Shown here piece after piece: positions 53,374 through 62,081 of a stretch of 64,000 bases of DNA. The notes beneath the pieces are model-generated. The model was given only the letters and a program-made list of their open reading frames with translations, did no database searches and was not told where the DNA came from. Each line of letters starts with the position of its first letter. Position 1 is the stretch's first letter. A program made the translations under genes and the position numbers. Origin of the DNA: Micromonospora sp. DSM 45708 (GTDB taxonomy: Bacteria; Actinomycetota; Actinomycetes; Mycobacteriales; Micromonosporaceae); the NCBI RefSeq assembly GCF_039566955.1, contig NZ_CP154796.1, forward strand, positions 5,022,001-5,086,000, given 5' to 3'.

Positions 53374-54983
53374 TCGACCCCCAGCAGGAGCGGGTAGTGC
53401 GGCTGGCCGCCCTCGTACGCCTGCACCTCGACGAACGGCCAGGAGCGCTCGACGTGCGCGCGGACCCGGTCGGCCAGCCCGGCCGGGGCGTCCGCGCCGC
53501 AGAGCAGGGTGACCAGCTCGCCACCGCCGCCGAGCATCCGGTCGACCACGGCGGTGCAGGTGTCGGTCAGATCCTGCCCGATCAGGTGCACCTCGCCCTC
53601 CACCAGGGCCAGCACGTCACCCGGGCGGCACGGGCCGGCGACGGTGAGCGCCTCCCGGCCGGCGTGGCAGACCTCGGCGTAGCGGCAGGCGCCGGCGGCC
53701 TCGGCCATCGCGATCACGTCGTCCTCGAAGCGTCGCGTCGGGTCGCGGACGGCGAGCGCGGCGAGCGCCTGCACCGGGGATCGGGTGGGCACCACGCTGA
53801 CCTTGACGCCGAGGCGGTGCGCCTCCCGGGCCGCCGCGCTCGCCACCGACTGCGTGTTCGGGTCGTTCGGCAGCACCACCACCCGGGCCGCGCCGGTGGC
53901 CCGGACCGCGTCGAGCAGCTCGCCGGTGGACGGGTTGGCCGGCACCACCACCGCGCCCTCGGCGGCGAACAACTCGGCGATGCCGGCGCCGGTCGCCACC
54001 ACCACGGCGGCCCGGCCACCGGAGGGCGCCGGCGGCGGCCCGGGTGCCGGGGCGGTGTGGTCGGCGAACCGGGTCACGGTGATCCGGTGCGGCCGGCCGG
54101 CGACCACGCCCGCCTCCACGGCGGCCCCGACGTCGTTGACGTGCACGTGCACGTTCCAGGTGCCGTCGCCGTCCCCGACCACGGCCAGGGAGTCGCCGAG
54201 CGCGGCCAGCTCGCCGCGCAGCCGCGCGACCGCCTCGTCGGTGGCGTCGAGCAGGTACTGCACCTCGTAGGCGTACGCGTCGGAGCCGGTCTCCCGGACG
54301 GCGGCCCCGGGCCGGGGCAGCGCGGCCGGCGCGGGCGCCGGCTGGCCGGGGCTCTCCCCCGTGACCACCTCGACCAGCGCGTCGAGCAGCAGGCACAGCC
54401 CGCGCCCGCCGGCGTCGACCACGCCGGCGCGGGCCAGCTCGGGCAGTTGCTCCGGGGTGCGGGCCAGCGCGTGCGTGGCCGCCTCGGCGGCGGCCCCGGC
54501 CACCGTGCGCAGGTCGTCGCTGTCCGCCCGCTGGGCCGCGCGGGCCGCCGCGGCGACCACGCTCAGCAGCGTGCCCTCGACCGGCCGGGCGACCGCGGCG
54601 TAGGCGGCGGTGGCGGCGCCGGCCAGCGCGCCGGCGAGCTGCCGGCCCCGGACCGCCGGCGCGGTGGCGAGCGCGTCGGCGAGGCCGCGCAGGATCTGCG
54701 AGAGGATCACCCCGGAGTTGCCCCGCGCGCCGAGCAACGCGCCGCGGGCCATCAGGCGCAGCGCGTGCCCGTGCGGGGTGTGCCCGTCGTCGGGGAGGGT
54801 GCCGAGATCCATCGCCAGGGCCTGCTGGGCCGAGGTGAGCGTGAGCACCAGGTTGGTGCCGGTGTCGCCGTCCGGCACCGGGTAGACGTTCAGGTCGTCG
54901 ATCTCGCCCTGGTGCCGCTGGAGGGCGGCCAGCCCGCTCGTGCACCAGCGGCGCACCGCGGCGGCGTCGAGGGTGTCCAGCAC
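53370..54983 (-). CDS. DhaL/DAK2-domain protein, FakA-like
   Basis: A protein of about 537 residues. The N-terminal DhaL domain has LNVYPVPDGDTGTNLVLTLT with the aspartates that bind Mg-ATP, then LLGARGNSGVILSQILRGL and VVDAGGRGLCLLLDALV. A DegV-like C-terminal half follows a middle domain. In Staphylococcus FakA phosphorylates fatty acids bound to FakB; that role is possible here. The start may be GTG 54983 (LDTLDAAAVRRWC) or GTG 55013; I prefer the former for its conserved start. It diverges from rpmB and is coupled to recG. Confidence 0.88.
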   Translation of the reverse strand: MLDTLDAAAVRRWCTSGLAALQRHQGEIDDLNVYPVPDGDTGTNLVLTLTSAQQALAMDLGTLPDDGHTPHGHALRLMARGALLGARGNSGVILSQILRGLADALATAPAVRGRQLAGALAGAATAAYAAVARPVEGTLLSVVAAAARAAQRADSDDLRTVAGAAAEAATHALARTPEQLPELARAGVVDAGGRGLCLLLDALVEVVTGESPGQPAPAPAALPRPGAAVRETGSDAYAYEVQYLLDATDEAVARLRGELAALGDSLAVVGDGDGTWNVHVHVNDVGAAVEAGVVAGRPHRITVTRFADHTAPAPGPPPAPSGGRAAVVVATGAGIAELFAAEGAVVVPANPSTGELLDAVRATGAARVVVLPNDPNTQSVASAAAREAHRLGVKVSVVPTRSPVQALAALAVRDPTRRFEDDVIAMAEAAGACRYAEVCHAGREALTVAGPCRPGDVLALVEGEVHLIGQDLTDTCTAVVDRMLGGGGELVTLLCGADAPAGLADRVRAHVERSWPFVEVQAYEGGQPHYPLLLGVE

Positions 54984-55097
54984 GTCGGGAAGCCTACTGG
55001 CGCGCACCGACACGCGCCGGGGTCGTCCGGCGTGTCCGCCCGGCGGGCCGGGCGCACCGGCCCGCCGGTACGCTGGGCGGGCTCGGCGAAGGGCCGG

Positions 55098-55127
55098 TTG
55101 GGCGTACCGACCGGCATCGGGTAACCT
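55098..55127 (+). promoter_or_regulatory. Candidate rpmB promoter
   Basis: TTGGGC (55098-55103), an 18-base spacer and TAACCT (55122-55127) precede rpmB by about 65 bases. The -10 overlaps a near-palindrome GGTAACC/GGTTGCC. Confidence 0.35.
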
Positions 55128-55191
55128 GACCAGGTTGCCCGGGCTGCGGCTGCCGGCGACCTCATGAACGTTTCAATCCCAGGAGTATCCC

Positions 55192-55383
55192 GTGGCTAGC
55201 GTGTGCGACGTCTGTGGCAAGGGGCCGGGCTTCGGCCACAACGTGCCCTGGTCCAAGAAGAAGACCAACCGCCGCTGGAACCCGAACATCCAGTCGGTGC
55301 GTACCCCGGCCGGTGGCGGCACCACCAAGAAGTTGCAGGTCTGCACCTCGTGCATCAAGGCCGGCAAGGTCGCCCGCGCCTGA
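55192..55383 (+). CDS. rpmB: 50S ribosomal protein L28
   Basis: A 63-residue L28 with ASVCDVCGKGPGFGHNVPWS, KKKTNRRWNPNIQSVRTP and a second cysteine pair VCTSCIKAG, so it is the zinc-binding form. The GTG start has AGGAG seven bases upstream. It is monocistronic and followed by a strong hairpin. Confidence 0.97.
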   Translation: MASVCDVCGKGPGFGHNVPWSKKKTNRRWNPNIQSVRTPAGGGTTKKLQVCTSCIKAGKVARA

Positions 55384-55415
55384 CGCGGCAGCGCCACCCC
55401 CAGCATCGTCGGTCG

Positions 55416-55440
55416 CCGGCGGACCCCGAGGGTCCGCCGG
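55416..55440 (+). terminator. Intrinsic terminator-like hairpin after rpmB
   Basis: Perfect 11-bp arms CCGGCGGACCC (55416-55426) and GGGTCCGCCGG (55430-55440) with a 3-base loop, 33 bases after the rpmB stop, followed by CTTCTGT rather than a clean T-run. Confidence 0.8.
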
Positions 55441-55560
55441 CTTCTGTCGTGTCCGCTGATCGCGGCGACGGACCGCGCTCCGGCCGGCTGGCCCCCGCCG
55501 GTTAGGGTGCTGCTGCGCCGGCCGTCCGGTTCCGGCGCGAACCGTGGGGAGGGACGACCG

Positions 55561-56814
55561 GTGGACCTCGATCTGGGTCGCGAGCAACTGGTGGTGGTGG
55601 GCGGGTCGTTCGGCTCGCTGCGCTGGTTCGACCAGGAGCTGCCGGCCGGCAGCGTGGTGCTGGTCGAGGAGCCGGACGTGATCCGCCGCCGCGACCTGAC
55701 CCGGTTCGCCGACGAGCTGCCGCTGATCGGCCGCCTGGTCGCCGCCGAGTACCAGACCGGCCTGGACGTCGACGCCCTGCTCGCCCGCGAGCCCGGCCTG
55801 GCCGGCGCGCGGCTGGTGCTGCCCGGCCTGGAGTACGCGGTCGCCGCCACCGCCCGGCTGGCCGACCGGCTCGGCCGGCCCGGCGCCGGGGCGGTCGCCG
55901 CGGACATCTTCTCCGACAAGCACCGCATGCGGCTGCTCGCCGACGAGATCGGCCTGGCCAACCCGGCCTACGAGCTGGTCGACGACGCCGGCCGGGCGGC
56001 CGGGTTCGCCCGCGCGCACGGCGGCCGGTGCGTGCTCAAGCCCACCCGCCGCTCCGGCAGCCTCGGCGTGCAGCTCATCACCGACCCGGCCGAGGTGCCG
56101 GCCCGCTGGGCGGCCAGCGCCACCCCGCCGGAGCCGGCCGAGGCCACCACGGGCCTGCCCACCGGCGTGCTGGTCGAGGAGCTGCTGGTCGGCTCCGAGC
56201 ACAGCGTGGAGCTGCTGGTCGCCGACGGCGAGGTGATCTTCGCCAACGTCACCGACAAGCGGGTCGCCGGTGGTCGCCACCCGGTGGAGACCGGGCACAC
56301 CGTGCCGTCCGCGCTGCCGCCGGCCGAGCACGACGCGCTGCGGTCGGCGGCGGCCCGCCTCGCCGGGGCGGCCGGCTTCGGCAGCGGCATGCTGCACAGC
56401 GAGTGGATCCTGGTCGACGGCGTGCCGACGCTTGTGGAGTGCGCCGCCCGGATGCCCGGTGACATGATCACCGCGCTCATCTCGATCGCCTACGAGCGGG
56501 ACGTCATCGAGGCGTACCTGCGGGTGCTGTGCGGCGAACGGCCGGCGCTGCCGCAGCGGCCGAGCGGCGCGGCGGCGATCGAGTTCCTGACCGCCCCGCC
56601 CGGCCGGGTCGCCGCGGTGGACGGCCGGCGGGCCGCGCTGCGCGTGCCGGGCGTGCTCGACGTCCAGGTCGAGACGAAGGTCGGGCAGACCGTGCCCGAG
56701 CTGCTCTCCTCGGCGCAGCGCAGCGGGCACCTGATGGCCTGGGGCGCGACGCCGGACGAGGCGACGGTCGCCGCCCGCCGGGCCGCCGACGAGATCCGGA
56801 TCACGGTCGCCTGA
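55561..56814 (+). CDS. ATP-grasp domain protein
   Basis: A 417-residue ATP-grasp enzyme. A Rossmann-like N-terminal part (LVVVGGSFGSLRWFD, then a SAM-free loop) leads to DIFSDKHRMRLLADEIGLAN, then the ATP-binding GGRCVLKPTRRSGSLGVQLI and GVLVEELLVGSEHSVELLV, and metal ligands near HSEWILVDGVPTLVECAARM. It resembles carboxylate-amine ligases that make dipeptides or amides; the substrates are unknown. The GTG at 55561 has GGGGAGGG upstream. No biosynthetic partner lies next to it. Confidence 0.82.
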   Translation: MDLDLGREQLVVVGGSFGSLRWFDQELPAGSVVLVEEPDVIRRRDLTRFADELPLIGRLVAAEYQTGLDVDALLAREPGLAGARLVLPGLEYAVAATARLADRLGRPGAGAVAADIFSDKHRMRLLADEIGLANPAYELVDDAGRAAGFARAHGGRCVLKPTRRSGSLGVQLITDPAEVPARWAASATPPEPAEATTGLPTGVLVEELLVGSEHSVELLVADGEVIFANVTDKRVAGGRHPVETGHTVPSALPPAEHDALRSAAARLAGAAGFGSGMLHSEWILVDGVPTLVECAARMPGDMITALISIAYERDVIEAYLRVLCGERPALPQRPSGAAAIEFLTAPPGRVAAVDGRRAALRVPGVLDVQVETKVGQTVPELLSSAQRSGHLMAWGATPDEATVAARRAADEIRITVA

Positions 56815-56826
56815 CGGCGGCGGCCG

Positions 56827-57294
56827 TCAGAGCGTCCGGCCGAACGACAGGCAGCCCGGCGCGTCCTGGTAGTAGCCGAAGTTCGGGATCCGCTCGTAGC
56901 CGGCCGAGGTGTACATGGCGATCGCCTCGGGCTGCTTGTCGCCGCACTCCAGCACGATCCGTTTCCGGCCGGCGTCGCGGGCGGACCGCTCGATCGCGGC
57001 GAGCACCGACCGGGCCACGCCCCGACCCCGGGCGGCCGGCGCGGTGTACATCCGCTTCAGCTCGGCGGCGTCGCCGTCCGCGCCGTGGCTACGCCAGCCG
57101 CCGCAGCCCACCGGCTGCCCGTCCAGGTACGCGACCAGGAACGCGCCGGCCGGCGGGACGAACTCGGCGGCGTCGACGGGCGTCTCGTCGCCGCTGCCGC
57201 CGTACCGCGCGCCCAGGTCGGCCAGCGCCGCCCGGATCAACTCCTGCGACTCGGGCGCGTCGAAGCGCCGCGGGAGGATCTCGATCTCGCTCAC
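56827..57294 (-). CDS. GNAT-family N-acetyltransferase
   Basis: A 155-residue acetyltransferase. The acetyl-CoA pyrophosphate loop is in MYTAPAARGRGVARSVLAAI (R-G-x-G-x-A), followed by RIVLECGDKQPEAIAMYTSA and GYERIPNFGYYQDAPG, the typical GNAT end. The acceptor is unknown. It converges with the ATP-grasp gene (12 bases between stops) and lies downstream of thiL. Confidence 0.88.
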   Translation of the reverse strand: MSEIEILPRRFDAPESQELIRAALADLGARYGGSGDETPVDAAEFVPPAGAFLVAYLDGQPVGCGGWRSHGADGDAAELKRMYTAPAARGRGVARSVLAAIERSARDAGRKRIVLECGDKQPEAIAMYTSAGYERIPNFGYYQDAPGCLSFGRTL

Positions 57295-57383
57295 CGTGCC
57301 AGGTTACGACCGGTCCCGGCACCCGGCCGGCCCGGTCGCCACGGTCGGACGCAGATCACTGCGGGCCCGGGCGGAAGAGCCGG

Positions 57384-58331
57384 CTAGTCCGCTTTGCGAA
57401 AATGGTCCCAGCCGCGCGGGCCGTCGTACCCGCTGCCGTCGACGGTGACCCCGGCGCCGTCGGTGACCCGGCCGACCGGGCGCCAGCCCTCCGGCAACGC
57501 CGCGTCGGCGGGAAACGTGGCCGTCAGGGCGTGGTCGTCGCCGCCGGCCAGGATCCAGGAGTACGGGTCGACGCCGAGCGCCTGCGCCGCGTCGCGCATC
57601 TGCCGGGGCACCTCGAACGCGTCCCGGCTCAGGTCGATCGCCACCCCGCTGGCCGCCGCCACGTGCCCCAGATCGGCCAGCAGCCCGTCCGAGACGTCGA
57701 TCATGGCGGTGGCACCGGCCCCGGCGGCGGCCGGCCCGGCGGCGTAGGGCACCTCGGGGCGGCGGAACGCCTCGACCAGCAGCCGGGGCGTGCGGAAGCC
57801 GCGGGAGAGCACCGTGAAGCCGGCCGCCGCCCAGCCGGTACGCCCGGCGAGCGCCACCACGTCGCCCGGCCGTGCCCCGGAGCGGACCACCGGCGCTCGG
57901 CCGGCCAGGTCGCCGAGCGCGGTGACCGCGACGGTCAGGGTCGGGCTGGCGGACATGTCCCCGCCGACCACGCTCGCGCCGACGACGGCCGCCTCCGCGC
58001 CCAGCCCGTCCGCCAGCTCCTCGGCCCAGGTCGGGTCCAGGTCGGCCGGCATGCAGAGCGCGACCAGCAGCGCGGTCGGGGTCGCCCCCATGGCGGCGAC
58101 GTCGGCGAGGTTGGCCGCGGCGGCCCGGTGCCCGACGTCCCGCGCCGACGACCAGTCCCGCCGGAAGTGCCGCCCCTCGACCAGCACGTCGGTGGAGGCG
58201 ACCACCCGCCGGTCCGGCGCCGCCACCAGCGCCGCGTCGTCGCCGGGGCCGAGCAGGCAGCTCTCCCCGTACGACAGCCGGGCGGTCACCCGGTCGATCA
58301 GTCCGAACTCCCCGACACCCGCGACCGTCAT
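57384..58331 (-). CDS. thiL: Thiamine-monophosphate kinase
   Basis: A 315-residue ThiL, which phosphorylates thiamine monophosphate to the active diphosphate. Motifs are CLLGPGDDAALVAAPDRR, STDVLVEGRHFRRDW, NLADVAAMGATPTALLVALC, SVVGGDMSASPTLTVAVTAL, MIDVSDGLLADLGHVAA and LAGGDDHALTATF. The ATG at 58331 (MTVAGVGEFGLIDR) has GAGGGG upstream; a longer frame lacks support. It diverges from the RAM-domain gene. Confidence 0.94.
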   Translation of the reverse strand: MTVAGVGEFGLIDRVTARLSYGESCLLGPGDDAALVAAPDRRVVASTDVLVEGRHFRRDWSSARDVGHRAAAANLADVAAMGATPTALLVALCMPADLDPTWAEELADGLGAEAAVVGASVVGGDMSASPTLTVAVTALGDLAGRAPVVRSGARPGDVVALAGRTGWAAAGFTVLSRGFRTPRLLVEAFRRPEVPYAAGPAAAGAGATAMIDVSDGLLADLGHVAAASGVAIDLSRDAFEVPRQMRDAAQALGVDPYSWILAGGDDHALTATFPADAALPEGWRPVGRVTDGAGVTVDGSGYDGPRGWDHFRKAD

Positions 58332-58498
58332 GCCGTCCCCTCGTTCCGCTCCGTCGTCCCGCACGTTCCGCACCCGTCTCCGCCCCACGACCTGCTCGCC
58401 CACCGCGTTCACCCGGCGACCGATAGGGATCACGTCCGGTCGGTACGGTAGTTTCACCCTTCGGGCCGCCCCAGGCGGCGACGGACGGAGGTCGAGTC

Positions 58499-58732
58499 GT
58501 GGTACAGGCGTACATCCTCATCCAGACCGAGGTCGGCCGGGCGCGTGACGTGGCCGGTCTGATCGCGGACCTTGCCGGCGTGGTACGGGTCGACGCCGTC
58601 ACCGGGCCCTACGACGTGGTCGTGCTCACCGAGGCGAACACGGTCGACGAGCTGGGCAAACTCATCGTCAGCAAGGTGCAGATGGTGCCCGGCATCACCC
58701 GCACGCTCACGTGTTCGGTGGTGCGGCTGTAA
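58499..58732 (+). CDS. Stand-alone RAM (Lrp/AsnC ligand-binding) domain protein
   Basis: A 77-residue protein consisting only of the Lrp/AsnC effector domain: VQAYILIQTEVGRARDVAGL, VRVDAVTGPYDVVVLTEANT and VPGITRTLTCSVVRL. There is no DNA-binding domain, so it probably acts as an amino-acid-binding partner of a full-length Lrp or on its own. The TAA stop abuts the GTG of the DUF3515 gene. Confidence 0.9.
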   Translation: MVQAYILIQTEVGRARDVAGLIADLAGVVRVDAVTGPYDVVVLTEANTVDELGKLIVSKVQMVPGITRTLTCSVVRL

Positions 58733-59368
58733 GTGGACGAGACGGAAACCACTCCGCGCCGGGACCACGGCACCCGCCGCGCCGCGCTCTGGGCGACAGT
58801 GGTCGCGGTGCCGGTGACCGTGGCGGTGGCCGGCTTCACGTTCGCCAAGCTCGCCCCGGAGTCCCCGGACGCCGCGCCGAGCGCGTCGGCCAGCCCCCGG
58901 GTGCAGTCCTCCGCACCGGTCGAGCTGCCCGCGCCGGCGCTCGCCCAACGCCCGGGCGTGGTCTGCCGCGCCCTGGTCTCGCAGCTCCCCGACAGCGTGC
59001 GTGACCTGCCGCAGCGCCCGGTCACCGCGGGTCCGGAGCAGAACGCCGCGTACGGCGACCCGGCGCTCACCGTGGCCTGCGGCGCGACGCCGCCGGTGCG
59101 ACCCTGCCCGTCGCCCACCGGCGGCGCCGCGCTGCCCGCCGGTTGTTTCCCGGACACCGACGAGGTGTTCCGGGTCAACGGGGTCTGCTGGCACCCGGTG
59201 ACCGAGGCCGGGGCCACGGTGCTGACCACCGTCGACCGGGAGGTGCCCGTCCAGGTGCGGGCGCCGGAGACGTACCAGCCCGCGTTGCAGTGGGTGGTGC
59301 AGGTCTCCGACGCGATCGTCAGCGCGGTCCCCTCGGCGAAGCAGGCCCCCTCGGGCTGCGCCGGGTGA
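58733..59368 (+). CDS. DUF3515 family membrane-anchored protein
   Basis: A 211-residue protein. One N-terminal transmembrane segment (ALWATVVAVPVTVAVAGFTF, about 19-38) precedes a Ser/Pro/Ala linker and an external domain with cysteines in RPGVVCRALVSQLPDS, ALTVACGATPP, PAGCFPDTDEV and NGVCWHPVTE. DUF3515 is actinobacterial and found beside thiL or ddl; no function is established. The GTG start follows the preceding stop directly, so the two genes are co-transcribed. Confidence 0.85.
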   Translation: MDETETTPRRDHGTRRAALWATVVAVPVTVAVAGFTFAKLAPESPDAAPSASASPRVQSSAPVELPAPALAQRPGVVCRALVSQLPDSVRDLPQRPVTAGPEQNAAYGDPALTVACGATPPVRPCPSPTGGAALPAGCFPDTDEVFRVNGVCWHPVTEAGATVLTTVDREVPVQVRAPETYQPALQWVVQVSDAIVSAVPSAKQAPSGCAG

Positions 59369-59384
59369 TGCCCGCGCCGGCCCG

Positions 59385-60494
59385 TCAGCGGCCGGCGCGG
59401 CGGTGCAGGGCGGTGCGGATCAGGCGGTTGACCAGCTTCGGGTACTCCAGCCCGCTGGCCGCCCACATCCGCGGGAACATCGAGGTCGGCGTGAAGCCCG
59501 GCATCGTGTTGATCTCGTTGAGGAAGACCTCCTGCGCCGGGGTGACGAAGAAGTCGACCCGGGCCAGGCCGGAGCAGTCCAGCGCGGTGAACGCCCGGGT
59601 GGCGTGGTCGCGCACCTGCCGGGTCACCGCCTCGGGCAGCTCCGCGGGGACGTCGTACTCGGTCACCTCGTCGGCGAAGATGTACTTGGCCTCGAAGTCG
59701 TACCAGTCGCGGTCGCCGATCATCCGCACCTCGGCGAGCACCGACGCCTCGGGCGCGCCGCCGGCCTCGCCCTCCAGCACGCCGCACTCGATCTCGCGGC
59801 CCACCACGGCGGCCTCCACCAGCACCTTGCTGTCGATCTCGCGGGCGGTGGCGAGCGCGGCGTCCAACTGCGCCCAGTCGTCGACCTTGGTGATGCCGAA
59901 CGACGAGCCGGCGCGGGACGGCTTGACGAAGACCGGCAGGCCGAGGCGCTCCTTGTCCTCCTCGCTCAGTGACATCCCGGCGCGCAGCACCGCGTAGGGG
60001 CCGACCGGGATGCCCTCGGCCGCGCAGAGCTTCTTGGTGAACTCCTTGTCCATGGCGGCGGCGGACGCGAACACGTTCGCCCCGACGTACGGGATGTCGG
60101 CCATCTCCAGCATGCCCTGGATCGTGCCGTCCTCGCCGTACGCGCCGTGCAGCACCGGGAAGACCACGTCCACGTCGGCCAGCGCCACCGGCCCCTGGGC
60201 CGGGTCGAGCACCATCAGGCCGCCGGCGGCCGGGTCGGCGCGCAGCAGCAGTTCGGCGCCGGAGCCGGCGGTGATCTCGGGGAGCTTGCGGTCGGCGATG
60301 GCGAGCTGGGCCGGGTCGCCGCTGGCGAGCACCCACTGGCCCTGCCGGGTGATGCCGACCGGGACGACCTCGAACTCGTCCGGGTCCAGGGCGGCCAGCA
60401 CGCTGCCGGCGCTGACGCAGGAGATGCCGTGTTCGGGGCTGCGTCCGCCGAAGACGATCGCCACGCGGGTCTTGCCTGGGGTGGTCATGGTCAC
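59385..60494 (-). CDS. ddl: D-alanine--D-alanine ligase
   Basis: A 369-residue ATP-grasp ligase that makes the dipeptide of peptidoglycan precursors. Features are [65 protein letters not shown]-like [18 protein letters not shown], and [20 protein letters not shown]. The YDFEAKY omega-loop Tyr is the D-Ala-D-Ala type, not the D-Lac type. It converges with the DUF3515 gene. Two ATGs six bases apart are possible starts. Confidence 0.94.
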   Translation of the reverse strand: MTMTTPGKTRVAIVFGGRSPEHGISCVSAGSVLAALDPDEFEVVPVGITRQGQWVLASGDPAQLAIADRKLPEITAGSGAELLLRADPAAGGLMVLDPAQGPVALADVDVVFPVLHGAYGEDGTIQGMLEMADIPYVGANVFASAAAMDKEFTKKLCAAEGIPVGPYAVLRAGMSLSEEDKERLGLPVFVKPSRAGSSFGITKVDDWAQLDAALATAREIDSKVLVEAAVVGREIECGVLEGEAGGAPEASVLAEVRMIGDRDWYDFEAKYIFADEVTEYDVPAELPEAVTRQVRDHATRAFTALDCSGLARVDFFVTPAQEVFLNEINTMPGFTPTSMFPRMWAASGLEYPKLVNRLIRTALHRRAGR

Positions 60495-60644
60495 CTCATC
60501 GTTCGCGACTGCGGCTGGCCGTGCTCGCCGGTGGCGCTCACCCGGTTGACCTTACTGTGCGTCGTCGGTAGCGGTGGTCGATACCCGGGGAGAGCGCAGT
60601 CGCGTGGCAAACGGTCAAGATGCCATATACAGGGAGTAACGGCG

Positions 60645-60681
60645 CGGGCGGCCGACGGCGGGACCTGCCGTCGGCCGCCCG
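60645..60681 (-). terminator. 15-bp terminator-like hairpin
   Basis: Arms CGGGCGGCCGACGGC (60645-60659) and GCCGTCGGCCGCCCG (60667-60681) with a 7-base loop. It lies about 49 bases beyond the stop of the small leftward gene ending at 60730, which fits a terminator. It also lies upstream of ddl. Confidence 0.7.
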
Positions 60682-60729
60682 GCTCCCCGACCCCCGTTGC
60701 CGCGTCCACGGGATCGGGCCCGGTGTGGT

Positions 60730-60954
60730 TCAGAGGGCCGGGTGCCGGGGGCGGCGACCGACCGCGATGACCTTGACCCGTTGCCGACCGGCCCGCACCA
60801 TGCCCAGCGCCATGAACGCGCCGGCGATCCGGTCGGCCGCCTCCCGGCTGCTCGCGCCGACGACCTGCCGGCGTCGTTCGGGGCTGGTGCGTTCGTCGCG
60901 CCAGGGGGCGTCGGTGGGGCGGACGTCGGTGAGGACCACGAGGAACCGGGTCAT
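60730..60954 (-). CDS. Small basic protein, function unknown (74 aa)
   Basis: A 74-residue protein starting MTRFLVVLTDVRPTDAPW, with an Arg-rich, partly helical body (SPERRRQVVGASSREAADRI, AGAFMALGMVRAGRQRVKVI). I do not recognise the family. Its ATG overlaps the stop of a 15-codon ORF (60951-60998), and a strong hairpin lies further upstream. A terminator-like hairpin follows it. The clear signals at both ends argue that it is a real gene. Confidence 0.6.
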   Translation of the reverse strand: MTRFLVVLTDVRPTDAPWRDERTSPERRRQVVGASSREAADRIAGAFMALGMVRAGRQRVKVIAVGRRPRHPAL

Positions 60955-60998
60955 TCCCGGCCACCCCCGTCCCCCGGGCGGCAGGCCGTCACCGTCAT
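60951..60998 (-). CDS. 15-codon leader ORF coupled to the small protein gene
   Basis: MTVTACRPGDGGGRE, with GGAGGGG seven bases upstream of the ATG at 60998. The TGA overlaps the ATG of the 74-residue protein (ATGA), so translation of one may drive the other. It may be a leader peptide or a longer coding frame's end; its size makes it uncertain. Confidence 0.4.
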   Translation of the reverse strand: MTVTACRPGDGGGRE

Positions 60999-61030
60999 CG
61001 CGAACCCCTCCCCGTCTGGCGGACCGGGTA

Positions 61031-61084
61031 GGGGCACGCGGCGATCGGGTCGTGGGGGAGTAAAACCCGATCGCCGCGCGCCCC
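61031..61084. promoter_or_regulatory. Long hairpin in the divergent region upstream of the leader ORF
   Basis: Arms GGGGCACGCGGCGATCGGGT (61031-61050) and ACCCGATCGCCGCGCGCCCC (61065-61084) pair at 19 of 20 positions around a 14-base loop. It lies 33 bases upstream of the leader ORF and 147 bases upstream of the divergent XRE gene. No gene ends here, so it is not an ordinary terminator. Confidence 0.7.
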
Positions 61085-61231
61085 ATCCCCTCCGGTCGCT
61101 CACCACCACCGTCGCCACGACAACCGGCGGTGAGGACGCCATCACAGGTTGACAGGTCGACACGCGTGAATGCAACTCTCATCGGCTTTCTCTCATGCCC
61201 ACTTTCCCACCGGATGTGCGACCATCGATGC

Positions 61232-62077
61232 ATGGCGCCGAAGACCGCCCGAGCCCGACGGCTCGGCATCGCCCTGCGAACCCACCGGGAGGCCGCCGGC
61301 CTCACGCTGGAGACCGCGGCCGACGAGATCAACAGCACCCGCAGCACGCTGTCCCGCTACGAGAACGCGCAGACGCTGATCAGCCCGGCCACCGTGCGCG
61401 CGCTGCTCACCTGCTACGGCGTGGGGCCCGACGAGATCGCGGCGGCGGTCCAACTGGCCAAGGACGCCCGCAAGCCCGGCTGGTGGGTGTCCTACTCGTA
61501 CCTGCTGGACCGGCGCACCATCGACTTCATCGCGCTGGAGGCCGAGGCCACCGGCATCGCGAACTTCGAGCCGTCGGTGGTGCCGGGCCTGCTCCAGACC
61601 GCCGACTACATCCGCGCGGTGATGCGCGGGGGTCCACACACGCTCAGCGACGAGCAGGTGGAGCAGCGCGTCCACCTACGGCTGGACCGCCAGCAGCGGA
61701 TCACCGGTGCGGAACCGCCGATCCTCGACGCCATCATCGACGAGGGCGCGCTGCTGCGCCCGGTCGGCGGCCGGGCGGTGATGGCCAGCCAGCTCCAGCA
61801 CCTGCTCAAGATGACCGAGCTGCCGAACATCACGGTGCAGGTGATCCCGCTCTCCGCCGGCTACCACCGGGGCACCCGGGGTTCCCTGCACATCCTGGAG
61901 TTCGCCGACCCCGAGGACCCGATCATCGCGTCGGTGGAGACCGTCGCCGGGCAGATGGTCCTGGACCGGCCGGGCGACCTGCGTACCTGTACAAAGATCA
62001 TGGAGCACCTGCGGACCGTGGCGCTGAGCCCGGCGGCCAGTCGGGACCAGCTCCTTCGTCTGCTCAACGAGAGGTGA
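61232..62077 (+). CDS. XRE-family regulator with DUF5753 domain
   Basis: A 281-residue protein. The helix-turn-helix lies at about residues 8-60 (RRLGIALRTHREAAGLTLET, EINSTRSTLSRYENAQTLIS). DUF5753 follows (about 95-275), with FEPSVVPGLLQTADYIRAVM, RQQRITGAEPPILDAIIDEG and TVQVIPLSAGYHRG. Such regulators occur in many copies in actinomycetes, paired with DUF397 proteins, as in the WhiJ-like systems controlling development. I chose ATG 61232 (MAPKTARARRLG); no good Shine-Dalgarno precedes it. TTGACA occurs at 61149-61154. Confidence 0.9.
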   Translation: MAPKTARARRLGIALRTHREAAGLTLETAADEINSTRSTLSRYENAQTLISPATVRALLTCYGVGPDEIAAAVQLAKDARKPGWWVSYSYLLDRRTIDFIALEAEATGIANFEPSVVPGLLQTADYIRAVMRGGPHTLSDEQVEQRVHLRLDRQQRITGAEPPILDAIIDEGALLRPVGGRAVMASQLQHLLKMTELPNITVQVIPLSAGYHRGTRGSLHILEFADPEDPIIASVETVAGQMVLDRPGDLRTCTKIMEHLRTVALSPAASRDQLLRLLNER

Positions 62078-62081
62078 CCGC

